From: a virus
DNA length: 42,487 nucleotides
Strand: one strand, 5' to 3'
Virus record (IMG/VR): IMGVR_UViG_3300044614_001398
Coordinates: 1-42,487 of that record
Shown here: positions 23,345-30,073 of the stretch, piece by piece
Numbering within the stretch: position 1 is the stretch's first letter
How the letters are laid out: every line of letters starts with the position of its first letter
Translations under genes and position numbers: made by a program
Notes under the pieces: model-generated
Database searches by the model: none
What the model was told of the DNA's origin: nothing
Seen by the model: only the letters and a program-made list of their open reading frames with translations

Positions 23345-23979
23345 GGTCCCCCCTTCGCCTTGCTGAAGCTGCACCACTTGCACGGCTGGCCGGGGCGCGC
23401 GCGGAAGGTCTTGTCCTCCTCGATGCGGTACGCGCGCCGGTTGAAGTCGCGCTGGATCAGCGGGAAGTGCTCGCGCGTGTAGTCCTCCTCGCGCGCCTCG
23501 CGCGCGTCGAGGTAGACCAGCTCCACGACGACCTTCGCCACCTCCGGGTCGCGCGCGAGCGTGACGCCGGCATAGAGCTTCATCTGGTCGCGGTTGCTGT
23601 CGTAAATCTTGCCCGTCTTCCAATCGAGCACGTGCGCGGTGTCGCCCTCGCGCCAGTACGCATCGAGCTTGCCGCGCCACCACGCGTCGTCGGCGCGCGG
23701 CGTCGTGTTCTGCCACGAACGGTTGAGCGCCCAGAAGTCCTCGACGATGAGCCCGTCCTTACCTTTCACTTCGTCGATCAGGTGCTTGTAGCGGTTGAAG
23801 TCGCTCGGCAGCTCGGGACTAAGTCCCTTGATGTAGTGCTCGATCGTCTCGTGAATCTTGATGCCGCGATCGAGCGCCGGCCCCTTCACTTCGGGCAGTC
23901 TTTCGACGTGCTTGTAGCGGTACAGCGCGGGGCACTTCTCGTAGTCCCCCAGCGCCGAGTAGCTCCATTTGAAACCCAT
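23329..23979 (-). CDS. Cas4/RecB-like PD-(D/E)xK exonuclease with four cysteines
   Basis: 216 residues from ATG 23979 (AGGAGG seven bases upstream); a GTG three bases earlier overlaps the polymerase stop and is an alternative. Motifs: H43 in GIKIHETIEHY, D106 in GKLDAYW, D119-W-K121 in VLDWKTGK, and Q132-MKLY136 (QxxxY). C16 plus C200, C203 and C213 match the 4Fe-4S arrangement of Cas4/AddB nucleases. It probably degrades or resects DNA ends during replication or recombination. No cas1/cas2 or CRISPR is nearby, so this is not an adaptation gene. Confidence 0.88.
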   Translation of the reverse strand: MGFKWSYSALGDYEKCPALYRYKHVERLPEVKGPALDRGIKIHETIEHYIKGLSPELPSDFNRYKHLIDEVKGKDGLIVEDFWALNRSWQNTTPRADDAWWRGKLDAYWREGDTAHVLDWKTGKIYDSNRDQMKLYAGVTLARDPEVAKVVVELVYLDAREAREEDYTREHFPLIQRDFNRRAYRIEEDKTFRARPGQPCKWCSFSKAKGGPCSAG

Positions 23980-25799
23980 CACTCCACCTCCTCAGTGTCG
24001 GCCCACGTGAGGCCCACGTAGCCGTTCGACAGCACCGGGCAGACCATAGCCTCGGCGCAGGGGTTGAGGTGCATCGCGTCGCGCAGCACCGCCATGTTGT
24101 CGCTCGCCCTGATCGCGTCCGAGTAGCAGACGATCTCGTCATGCACCGACATGCGCACGTCGAGCCCGGCGTCGGTCGCGGCGAGCATCGCATCCTTCAT
24201 CAGGTCCGCGGCGCTACCTTGGATCAGGTAGTTGAGCAGCTTGTACTCGAAACTGCGCCACTCGCCGTCCACGATCTTGCGCGGCTCCGCGGTGTAGCGC
24301 CGGCCGCCGAGCGTGGTGATGTAGCCGCCGGCACGCCCACGGTCCTGCACAGCGTTCATCAGGTCGCGCAGCGACGGCAGGGCCTGCAGGTAGACACCCT
24401 TGAACCCGACGGCCTCGTCGTACGTGATGCCGGCCTGCGCACTGATGGCGCGACCACCGGCACCGTACAGGATGCCGAATCCGACGTTCTTCGCGATGCG
24501 CCGCTCGATCTCCATGTCGAAGCGCTCCTTCACCGTGTCGACGACCCACTGGTGCAGGTCGAGCTGCGGGTCTTTCTGGTACGCCGCGAGGATGTCGCCC
24601 TCCTCGTAGTGCGCGGCGATGCGCAGCTCGATCTGCGAGTAGTCCCGGCCGATGATGGTCTGCCCGACCGGCGGCACGAAGTAGGAGCGGATGCGCGGCA
24701 GCTCCCACGCACAGGGGAACAGCTCGTTGAGGCTCTTCAGCAGCCGCGCCTCGCCGTCCTCGGTCTTGAGGTTCTGCATGTTGGGCGAGCTGCTGAAGCG
24801 ACCCGTGCGAGCGCCGCCGCCCTGATCACCGCGCACCGCGTTCCACTGCGCGTGCACGGTGCCGCCGGTCGCCTCGGCCTGCCGCAGGAACGGGCGCATG
24901 TAGGTCGAGAGGTTGTACTGCATCGCGCCCTCCCAGCGCAGCGCGGCGCGGACCTGCGCATCGGGCACCATCGACGCGATGACGTCCTTGGATGTCTTCA
25001 GCTTGCCGGTGCGCGTCAGGGGCAGCACGAGCCCGTAGCGGCGCTCCAGAGCCTCCCCGAGGGACTGATCCTCGGTGAACACCAGCGACGGCGCATCGAG
25101 CGCGTCACGCAGCCAGTCCTGCATGCGCAGATGCAGCCCGCTGAAGCGCGCGACGTCCGACTCCAGCCGCTCCTCGTCGACCAGCACGCCGCGGCGCTCC
25201 ATGTCGATCACGAGACGCGCGATGCGCATCTCGCGCTCGTACGCGCGGCCCTCGACCTTCGGCCGGAAGTGCTCGTAGAGCTGGCGCGTGCGGACCACGT
25301 CGCCGATCGCGTACTTGCCGACCAGCGCGCCCGGCGCCTGCGCGATGTGCGCGCCCCACGTCCTGCTCGCGCTCTTCCTCACGATGCCGTGCTCGATCAG
25401 CCAGTCCCGCACTGCATCGCGCTCCTCGGGTTTCATGCCGAGGTGCCGCTCGGCCTGCGGCTTCAGCGACAGCGACGGCGCGTACGGGTCGACCATGAAC
25501 GCGAGCACGAGCGTGTCGTGCAGCCGCTTGTCACGCAGGTCGATGCCGAGCCGCTCCTCCATCACCGCGACGTCGAACGGCGCGTTGTGGCAGAGCACCG
25601 CGTCGTGCGCCGCGAGGATTCGCGTGATGTCGGCCACGGCGCGCTCGCGCGTGGTGTTGTTCTCGCTGGGGTGACCCCATGCGAGGTAGTGCGGCTCGCC
25701 GTGCTCAGGCATCAGCGCGATGCCGACGGGCTCGGGCGGGTAGTGGTCGGGGCGCTCGCCGATCGCCGCAGTCTCGAAATCAAGTGTGAGGATTTTCAT
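23979..25799 (-). CDS. polA: DNA polymerase I (family A) with 3'-5' exonuclease
   Basis: 606 residues from ATG 25799; an upstream TTG adds four residues and lacks a better ribosome site. Exonuclease motifs are D7-F-E9, N72-x3-D76 (HNAPFD) and Y163-x3-D167. Polymerase motifs are A D386-YSQIELR, B R433-x3-K437-x3-F441-x3-Y445-G, and C V-H553-D554-E555. NMQNLKTEDG (340-349) is the fingers-proximal block. There is no 5' nuclease domain, as in phage T7-type enzymes. The residue matching E. coli F762 is Phe (F441). It is the replicative enzyme of the phage and heads a polymerase, Cas4-like, VRR-NUC, SNF2 run of overlapping or closely spaced genes. Confidence 0.95.
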   Translation of the reverse strand: MKILTLDFETAAIGERPDHYPPEPVGIALMPEHGEPHYLAWGHPSENNTTRERAVADITRILAAHDAVLCHNAPFDVAVMEERLGIDLRDKRLHDTLVLAFMVDPYAPSLSLKPQAERHLGMKPEERDAVRDWLIEHGIVRKSASRTWGAHIAQAPGALVGKYAIGDVVRTRQLYEHFRPKVEGRAYEREMRIARLVIDMERRGVLVDEERLESDVARFSGLHLRMQDWLRDALDAPSLVFTEDQSLGEALERRYGLVLPLTRTGKLKTSKDVIASMVPDAQVRAALRWEGAMQYNLSTYMRPFLRQAEATGGTVHAQWNAVRGDQGGGARTGRFSSSPNMQNLKTEDGEARLLKSLNELFPCAWELPRIRSYFVPPVGQTIIGRDYSQIELRIAAHYEEGDILAAYQKDPQLDLHQWVVDTVKERFDMEIERRIAKNVGFGILYGAGGRAISAQAGITYDEAVGFKGVYLQALPSLRDLMNAVQDRGRAGGYITTLGGRRYTAEPRKIVDGEWRSFEYKLLNYLIQGSAADLMKDAMLAATDAGLDVRMSVHDEIVCYSDAIRASDNMAVLRDAMHLNPCAEAMVCPVLSNGYVGLTWADTEEVE

Positions 25800-25818
25800 C
25801 GGGTGCCCCAAACGGAAA

Positions 25819-25848
25819 GAGCCGGCGACGCTCGCGCGTGGCCGGCTC
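25819..25848 (-). terminator. Hairpin between DNA-binding-type gene and polA
   Basis: GAGCCGGC (25819-25826) pairs with GCCGGCTC (25841-25848). After one mismatch ACGC/GCGT continues the stem to a TCGC loop. On the leftward transcript TTTCCGTTT follows, giving a short U-rich tail. It lies seven bases after the stop at 25856 and just before polA. Confidence 0.65.
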
Positions 25849-25855
25849 GGGTTGA

Positions 25856-26347
25856 TCAGACCTTGATGTTCAGCTCGCGCAGGATCGCGGCGAGCATGTC
25901 CTCGATCGCCATCGTGCGCGTGTTGACGCTGTCGATCGCGACCTGCATCGAGTCGACGCGGGCCTGCAGCGCAGCGACCTGCGCGACGGTGAGCGCGTTG
26001 GTCGGCGCGGGCTCGGCGAGCGTCGCCGGCACGTCGATGCGCGGGTCGACGTCGACCGCCGCGAACCCGTGGCGCTTCGTCTTGCCCGGCGACGGGTACG
26101 TGAACCCGAAGCCCCGGCGGCGGCCGTCGGAGCGCTGCGCGCGGACCAGCTCGGCGAACTTGCGCGCCTCGCCCATCTCCACGTAGTGGAAGAGCTTGCC
26201 GCTGCCCCGGTCGAGCGTGATGGTGGGCAGCCCGGCGCGGTCGGCGTCCTCCTTGGCGTAGCCCTTGGTGATGCCGGCGAGCTTCGCCGCGTGCGACAGC
26301 GGGATGTACTCGTGGCCGTTCATCTGGATCGAGTGGTGTTCAGACAT
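25856..26347 (-). CDS. Putative DNA-binding protein with C-terminal coiled coil
   Basis: 163 residues. The N-terminal part (YIPLSHAAKLAGITKGYAKE, about 14-33) resembles a MerR/excisionase-type helix-turn-helix ('sl.eaAklaGvs...') and leads to a strand-like TITLDRGSGKLFHYVE. Residues 70-90 are basic (RSDGRRRGFGFTYPSPGKTKR). Residues 118-163 form heptad-like helices (VAALQARVDSMQVAIDS), suggesting oligomerisation. It sits between the Cys-cluster protein and polA with a hairpin on each side. A replication or transcription regulator is possible; no homologue is recognised. Confidence 0.55.
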   Translation of the reverse strand: MSEHHSIQMNGHEYIPLSHAAKLAGITKGYAKEDADRAGLPTITLDRGSGKLFHYVEMGEARKFAELVRAQRSDGRRRGFGFTYPSPGKTKRHGFAAVDVDPRIDVPATLAEPAPTNALTVAQVAALQARVDSMQVAIDSVNTRTMAIEDMLAAILRELNIKV

Positions 26348-26393
26348 GACCTTGGTTCCTTCGGTGATGTAGATGCCGCTGGGAGGCGCGAGA

Positions 26394-26422
26394 AGGGCCC
26401 CAGCAGGCGCTGCTGGGGCCCT
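26394..26422 (-). terminator. 13-bp stem hairpin after Cys-cluster protein gene
   Basis: AGGGCCCCAGCAG (26394-26406) pairs perfectly with CTGCTGGGGCCCT (26410-26422) around GCG. Reading leftward, TTCTCG follows, a short pyrimidine tail. It is one of the strongest stems in the window and lies between the stop at 26441 and the ATG at 26347. The 13-mer GCTACCACCCTAC next to it (26426-26438) recurs at 15655-15667. Confidence 0.7.
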
Positions 26423-26440
26423 CTGGCTACCACCCTACGT

Positions 26441-27298
26441 TCAGAACTTGCGGGCGCGCTGTGCGGGCTTCTGGGGCCGCTTGGGCGCGTTCGCTTCCGG
26501 CTCAGGGTACGGCTGGGTCACCAGCTCCTCGGCGGCGGCCAGCCGCGAGACGATCGACTCCTGCCAGTCCTGCTCGATCGGCTCCAGCGGCACGAGGTCG
26601 TTGGCGATCTGGCGCGCCTCGTCCGGGTGGCAGGTCAGGTTGCAGACGACGCCCGCCGGGTGCCCGGCCGTCTCGTAGAGCTTCTGCAGCACCGGCTGCA
26701 CCTGCTGCGTGTTCGTCACCGAGAACTTGGCGACGAGGATCGGCAGGGACTTGATCACGCCGGCATCGAGCGCGCCGTCGGCGCGCAGGAACGCGAGCCG
26801 CATGCCCTCCTTGCAGCCCTTGCCCTTGCCGTTGCTGCCCGAGCCCCACTCGTTGTGCGGGCAGCGCGCGCAGCTCTCGGCCTGCGGGCTCGCCGCCTTC
26901 TCGTGCGGCACCTCGCCGTCGTAGCTGTAGCAGTCGGGCGGGCTCTTGTCCTCGGGGCTGAAGATCCGGTCGTAGAAGGACCGCTCGTACTGCGGGGCCA
27001 GCGCGATGATGCGCAGCTCGTTGCCGATCGCCTGCCCGCCGATGCTGATCTTGCCGCCGCGGAACGAGACGCCGCTGCCGCCCGCGGGCATCTTGGCGAG
27101 CTGCTGCATGCCGCGCGAGGCTGCGGCCTTCAGCAGCTCCATCGGCGAGCCGACGGCGCCCGCCGGCTTCTTCAGCACCGCCGGCACGGCGGCCTTGGTG
27201 GGTGCGGCCTTCGCCGCGGGTGCGGCCTTCGGGGTTGCGGCGGGCTTCGCCGCGGGGGTCTTGCTGGGTGCGGCCTTCGCCGCGGGCTTGGTAGCCAT
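26441..27298 (-). CDS. Four-Cys replication-associated protein with histone H1-like tail
   Basis: 285 residues from ATG 27298. Residues 1-49 consist almost only of Ala, Lys, Pro and Thr (TKPAAKAAPSKTPAAKPA...), like the tails of histone H1 or bacterial H1-like proteins. Residues 75-235 look folded, with C123, C143-x2-C146 and C162 in SCARCPHNEWGSG and GKGKGCKEG, a likely zinc or Fe-S site. Proteins with this Cys pattern are common in phage replication regions and have been suggested to bind ssDNA; I cannot confirm that here. The C-terminus is Pro/Lys/Arg-rich. A DNA-binding role next to polA fits. Confidence 0.65.
   Translation of the reverse strand: MATKPAAKAAPSKTPAAKPAATPKAAPAAKAAPTKAAVPAVLKKPAGAVGSPMELLKAAASRGMQQLAKMPAGGSGVSFRGGKISIGGQAIGNELRIIALAPQYERSFYDRIFSPEDKSPPDCYSYDGEVPHEKAASPQAESCARCPHNEWGSGSNGKGKGCKEGMRLAFLRADGALDAGVIKSLPILVAKFSVTNTQQVQPVLQKLYETAGHPAGVVCNLTCHPDEARQIANDLVPLEPIEQDWQESIVSRLAAAEELVTQPYPEPEANAPKRPQKPAQRARKF
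27200..27286 (-). repeat. Direct repeats coding for the Ala/Lys/Pro tail
   Basis: An identical 21-base unit occurs at 27200-27220 and 27266-27286, with related partial copies between. It encodes the repeated PAAKAAP units of the N-terminal tail. Expansion and contraction of this array would change tail length between relatives. Confidence 0.7.
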
Positions 27299-27327
27299 CT
27301 GAACGCTCCTACGGACCCGTGAAGGAA

Positions 27328-27358
27328 GCACCGCGCGCCGGGTCAGCTCGCGCGGTGC
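27328..27358 (-). terminator. Hairpin upstream of Cys-cluster protein gene
   Basis: GCACCGCGCG (27328-27337) pairs with CGCGCGGTGC (27349-27358) around an 11-base loop, eight bases after the stop at 27366 on the leftward transcript. TTCCTTC follows, a modest U-rich tail. Probable weak terminator or processing site between early genes. Confidence 0.6.
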
Positions 27359-27365
27359 GGTTCTG

Positions 27366-27662
27366 TCACTGCGGTGTCGACGGGGCCGCCGGGTGCGCCG
27401 CGACGACGTCGGCCATGATGCGGCCGAGCATGAGGTGCAGGTCGGCCGCGGCGTGCGCGGGGAACAACAGCGGGCCGCTGACGAGCTTGCCGTCGGCGCA
27501 CGCGATGACGGCGACGACCTCGTTGAACGTCTCGCCGTCGCCCATCGTGAGCAGCGCCGCGCGGAAGCCGTTGGTGCGCTGGCGCCGGGCCTCCTCGATC
27601 AGGTCGTCGATCTCCTGTTGTAGCGGCGAGCGCGGGTCGTCCGCGATGAACGGGTTGGTCAC
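27366..27662 (-). CDS. Small early protein, function unknown
   Basis: 98 residues from GTG 27662. It is acidic at the start (FIADDPRSPLQQEIDDLIEEARRQ), then has a mixed alpha/beta region with VVAVIACADGKLVSGPLLFP and HAAADLHLMLGRIMADVV. No recognised domain or metal motif. It starts three bases after the preceding gene's stop in the leftward operon and ends before a hairpin, so it closes the small-gene cluster 27366-28363. Confidence 0.6.
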   Translation of the reverse strand: MTNPFIADDPRSPLQQEIDDLIEEARRQRTNGFRAALLTMGDGETFNEVVAVIACADGKLVSGPLLFPAHAAADLHLMLGRIMADVVAAHPAAPSTPQ

Positions 27663-27665
27663 GAC

Positions 27666-27965
27666 TCACCCCCCCTTCTTCAGCCACTCGGGCAGCACGC
27701 GGGCGAGCCGCTCGCGCTCATCCCGCCGGGCCGACTCGCGCATGCCGGCGACGACCATGCGGACGTTGTTGATGAACTCGGCCTCGTGCACGGCAAGCGG
27801 CAGCACGACGCCGCTGGCCAAGTCGTAGCCGCTCGCTTGCCGCTCGCCGACGCGGTGCAGCACCTCCTGCTCGATGCGGCGCGCGAGGCCCACGGACAGC
27901 TCGGTGTAGCCATGCGACCGCAGGATCGACAGCAGCTCGTCGTGCGGGATGACGGGCGCGCCCAT
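27666..27965 (-). CDS. Small helical early protein, function unknown
   Basis: 99 residues. ATG 27965 follows AGGAGG by seven bases; a GTG six bases upstream overlaps the previous stop but is too close to that site. The protein is helical: IPHDELLSILRSHGYTELSVGLARRIEQEVLHRV then MVVAGMRESARRDERERLARVLPEW. No known domain is recognised. Strong translation signals and tight coupling argue for a real gene. Confidence 0.65.
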   Translation of the reverse strand: MGAPVIPHDELLSILRSHGYTELSVGLARRIEQEVLHRVGERQASGYDLASGVVLPLAVHEAEFINNVRMVVAGMRESARRDERERLARVLPEWLKKGG

Positions 27966-27967
27966 GC

Positions 27968-28363
27968 TCACCCCTCCTTCGCCGTGCGCCACGCCAGCTC
28001 GACGCGCTCGAACGGCTTCACGCCGGGGACGGCCTTGCCGGCCTCGACGCGCTCGCGCCACGCGGTGATGCTGATGCGCCGTTGCAGCAGGTCGAGCGAC
28101 TTGTGCTTGAGGATGAACGCGTCGAGCGCGTTCCAGTCCTCGACGGTCGGCACCGTCGAGCGCTTGATCGACACCGTCGCGCGGCCCGTGCGGACCGACT
28201 CGACACCGGCGTCGGACATGCTGTTGAGCACCTCCAGCTCCAGCCGGTCGATCGTGATGCCGACGGCGGCGAGCTGGTCGGACAGCTCGGACTTCTTCGC
28301 GCGAGCCTCGGCGAGCTGCGCGACACGCTGCTCCAGCGTGCTGATCTTCTTGACCGTGCCCAT
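27968..28363 (-). CDS. Conserved phage coiled-coil protein
   Basis: 131 residues with a strong ribosome site (AAGGAGGT before ATG 28363). Residues 7-45 are a heptad-rich helix (LEQRVAQLAEARAKKSELSDQL). Residues 50-125 follow a pattern I recall from many phage early proteins: 'sdaGv.sv.t...tvsi....vptv.dW.al..fI......llqrRis..a.re..e.g..vPGv.pf'. That family has no proven function. It lies just downstream of a hairpin and a tiny membrane-peptide gene. Confidence 0.7.
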   Translation of the reverse strand: MGTVKKISTLEQRVAQLAEARAKKSELSDQLAAVGITIDRLELEVLNSMSDAGVESVRTGRATVSIKRSTVPTVEDWNALDAFILKHKSLDLLQRRISITAWRERVEAGKAVPGVKPFERVELAWRTAKEG

Positions 28364-28401
28364 GTGGCACCTCCTTGAACGATTGACGTTGAACGACCCT
28401 A

Positions 28402-28430
28402 CGCCCCCGCCGACTTAGTCGGCAGGGGCG
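28402..28430 (-). terminator. Hairpin centred on the GACTAAGTC motif
   Basis: CGCCCC-C-GCCGAC (28402-28414) pairs with GTCGGC-A-GGGGCG (28418-28430) around TTA, with one opposed mismatch. The apex is one copy of the genome's recurring near-palindrome (GACTTAGTC on the plus strand, 28412-28420). It lies just after the stop of the 28-residue gene. Leftward, GTAGGGTCG follows with no T-run, so a regulator-binding or processing role is as likely as termination. Confidence 0.55.
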
Positions 28431-28431
28431 G

Positions 28432-28518
28432 CTACTCTATCACGCCCGTCACGAGCAGCAGGATCAGGGCGACCCAGCAGGCCACGATCGCCCACGCCGC
28501 TGCGCGGTCCGGGTCCAT
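28432..28518 (-). CDS. 28-residue single-pass membrane peptide
   Basis: ATG at 28518-28516 overlaps the TGA of the preceding gene (ATGA) and TAG lies at 28434-28432. The peptide is MDPDRAAAWAIVACWVALIL followed by LLVTGVIE: a short acidic start and one hydrophobic segment long enough to span the membrane. The coupling and membrane-like content make chance unlikely. Tiny early membrane peptides in other phages modify host envelope functions or exclude superinfection; nothing in this sequence identifies the target. Confidence 0.55.
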   Translation of the reverse strand: MDPDRAAAWAIVACWVALILLLVTGVIE

Positions 28519-28913
28519 CACGGCAGCTCCACCGCGTCGAGGCGCACGATGTCGTCCTCCAGCTCGGTCATCAGCAGGTCGATCTCGGCCGGCTGCTCGG
28601 CGAAGTGCTGCGCGATTGCGGTGTCGACCGTGCCGATGCGGTTGCGCACCGTGCCCAGCACGCGGATCGCGTAATCAATCGACGCCTCGCCGGCACCGCG
28701 CTCCACCGAGCCGCGGTCGATCGCGATGCGCCCGACCCACGACACCGCCAGCTCGGGCAGCGCCACCTCGCGCAGCTCGTGGACGACCTGCATCGCCGGG
28801 TCGTCGATCGCCTGCTCCTCGATGTCCTCGATCGACTCGGCGAGCTGCTGCGTGAGCACGGCGATGGCGCCGTAGGCGAGCCCCAGCGCGCTCGTGATGC
28901 TGATTCGTTGCAT
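28518..28913 (-). CDS. Acidic helical early protein, function unknown
   Basis: 131 residues from ATG 28913. The N-terminus is hydrophobic (ISITSALGLAYGAIAVLTQQL). An acidic helix follows (AESIEDIEEQAIDDPAMQVV), then a helical body and an acidic end (LLMTELEDDIVRLDAVELP). A DNA-mimic or host-inhibitor role could fit such charge but is not supported by any recognised family. Its stop is coupled to the tiny membrane-peptide gene. Confidence 0.6.
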   Translation of the reverse strand: MQRISITSALGLAYGAIAVLTQQLAESIEDIEEQAIDDPAMQVVHELREVALPELAVSWVGRIAIDRGSVERGAGEASIDYAIRVLGTVRNRIGTVDTAIAQHFAEQPAEIDLLMTELEDDIVRLDAVELP

Positions 28914-28915
28914 GG

Positions 28916-29251
28916 TCACTCCTCGGGTTGGTCCGACAGCTCGTCGGCGGTGTTGATCCAGTCCTGCTCCTCCGTCTCGCCCAGCTCCGTCTCGGCGTCG
29001 CCGACGATCGCGTCGATGTCGCCGATCCACTCGGCGACGCTCACCGCGCGCTCGCCCTCCTGCCACTTCTCGGAGCGCTCGTCGAACTCCTCTTGCAGCC
29101 GGTCGCGCACCTCGGACAGCTTGTCGGCGTACTCTTGCCGTTTCTCGTTGAAGACGCGGATCGCGTCGTTCACTGCGTTGTGCAGCTCCTTGGACGCCTG
29201 CAACAGCTCGTCCAGCTCCGCGCGCTCGGCGCGGGTGATTCGGAATGCCAT
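28916..29251 (-). CDS. Acidic coiled-coil early protein, function unknown
   Basis: 111 residues from ATG 29251, preceded by AAAGGAG. Residues 5-70 are a long charged helix (RAERAELDELLQASKELHNAVNDAI, KRQEYADKLSEVRDRLQEEF). The C-terminal 40 residues are strongly acidic (DIDAIVGDAETELGETEEQDW, ELSDQPEE). No Cys or catalytic motif. It is spaced two bases from the next gene. Similar charge patterns occur in phage inhibitors of host DNA-binding enzymes, which is only a compositional hint. Confidence 0.6.
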   Translation of the reverse strand: MAFRITRAERAELDELLQASKELHNAVNDAIRVFNEKRQEYADKLSEVRDRLQEEFDERSEKWQEGERAVSVAEWIGDIDAIVGDAETELGETEEQDWINTADELSDQPEE

Positions 29252-29279
29252 GGTCGTGCTCCTTTGGTTGGTAGACCCG

Positions 29280-29297
29280 ACGCCCCTCGCGGGGCGT
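29280..29297. other. Hairpin between two small early genes
   Basis: ACGCCCC (29280-29286) pairs with GGGGCGT (29291-29297) around TCGC, in the 78-base gap between the stop at 29330 and the ATG at 29251. The T's lie on the plus-strand side (TTTC), so it is not a good leftward terminator. It is probably one of the intercistronic processing or stability hairpins of this operon. Confidence 0.45.
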
Positions 29298-29329
29298 TTC
29301 GGCGCGCACCACCGCGCCATCGTCAGGGG

Positions 29330-29614
29330 TCAGGGCCACTCGCTGGGCGTGCGCCCACGGCAGGCGCGATCGTAGTCCGGGTCGGGCTCGTCGTGCGCAG
29401 CAGTGCAGACTTCGGGGTCGTTACCGCACAGTTGGCAACCTTCGGCCTCGGCGCGCCGCATGGCGCGTTGCGCGCCGGCCCACGTCTTGAAACTCGACGG
29501 CCGGCCGCTCGCGCTCGTCACGTACTCCTTGAGCCACTGGGTGTCGCGCACGACGTAGAAATGCATCTTGTGGTTGCGCTCGATGCGCCACGGGCCGGGG
29601 TACACGGGGCTCAT
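29330..29614 (-). CDS. Small early protein with Cys/His cluster
   Basis: 94 residues from ATG 29614, overlapping the previous stop. The N-terminal part (PGPWRIERNHKMHFYVVRDTQW, FKTWAGAQRAMRRAEAE) looks like a small alpha/beta fold. C60-x2-C63-x6-C70-x3-H74 could bind zinc, and D/E-rich residues follow. No named family recognised. The Cys cluster suggests nucleic-acid or protein binding. Confidence 0.6.
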   Translation of the reverse strand: MSPVYPGPWRIERNHKMHFYVVRDTQWLKEYVTSASGRPSSFKTWAGAQRAMRRAEAEGCQLCGNDPEVCTAAHDEPDPDYDRACRGRTPSEWP

Positions 29615-29997
29615 AGCTCCTCCTCGACGCCCTCGTCCATCAGCCCGCAGGCGCGGCGCACCTGCTGCGTGATGTCGGCGCCGTCGCAGCGCGCCTCGAT
29701 GACGTCGCAGCCCCAGCCGAAGGATGCCCAGCGGGTGACGGTCGGGCCGGCGTAGTGGCCCCAGCCCGACTCGGCGCGCAGGTAGACCGTGCGGAGCTGC
29801 TCGATGGTCACCACGCGGCCGACGCGGTAGTGACCGTCGGGGCCGATGTGGCCGGGCTCGTCTACACGGCTCTTCAGCCTGTTGGTGATCATGCGGGCCG
29901 ATGTGGTGTCGGCCGGCCAGCAGTTGTCGTGCCGCAGCATGTCGGTGGGGAACTCGCCTTTGCCGACGACCTTGAACAGGACGGACGTGATGCTCAT
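29611..29997 (-). CDS. Small early protein, function unknown
   Basis: 128 residues from ATG 29997. It contains FPTDMLRHDNCWPADTTSARMI, a His/Asp-rich stretch (PGHIGPDGHYRVGRVVTIEQL) and a Trp-rich block (ESGWGHYAGPTVTRWASFGWGCDVIEAR), with an acidic C-terminus. No recognised domain. It is the second gene of the leftward operon, separated from the DUF932 gene by a long hairpin. Confidence 0.6.
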   Translation of the reverse strand: MSITSVLFKVVGKGEFPTDMLRHDNCWPADTTSARMITNRLKSRVDEPGHIGPDGHYRVGRVVTIEQLRTVYLRAESGWGHYAGPTVTRWASFGWGCDVIEARCDGADITQQVRRACGLMDEGVEEEL

Positions 29998-30015
29998 CGC
30001 GGATGCTCCTAGAAC

Positions 30016-30047
30016 GCGCGTACAGGCCCGCCAAGGGCCTGCCGCGC
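30016..30047 (-). terminator. Long hairpin after DUF932 gene
   Basis: GCGCG-TA-CAGGCCC (30016-30029) pairs with GGGCCTG-C-CGCGC (30035-30047) around GCCAA, with a small asymmetric internal loop. It lies 26 bases after the DUF932 stop on the leftward transcript; GTTCTAGG follows. Likely partial terminator, attenuator or RNase III type processing site between the first two early genes. Confidence 0.55.
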
Positions 30048-30073
30048 AGTGGGTGGTGGGTAGGTAGCCTGGA

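Noticed and set aside
21599-23482. 627-codon plus-strand frame opposite the helicase and nuclease genes
   Set aside because: The minus strand carries SNF2, VRR-NUC and Cas4-like motifs with correct ribosome sites, so this is a shadow.
23329-23979. Cas4-like protein as evidence for a phage CRISPR system
   Set aside because: There is no cas1, cas2, effector or array. RecB-like nucleases with this Cys arrangement are common in phage replication operons.
24069-26186. 705-codon plus-strand open frame opposite polA
   Set aside because: It is antisense to a polymerase with all catalytic motifs. Composition (His/Arg/Val/Leu-rich) is typical of a shadow frame and no ribosome site or domain is seen.
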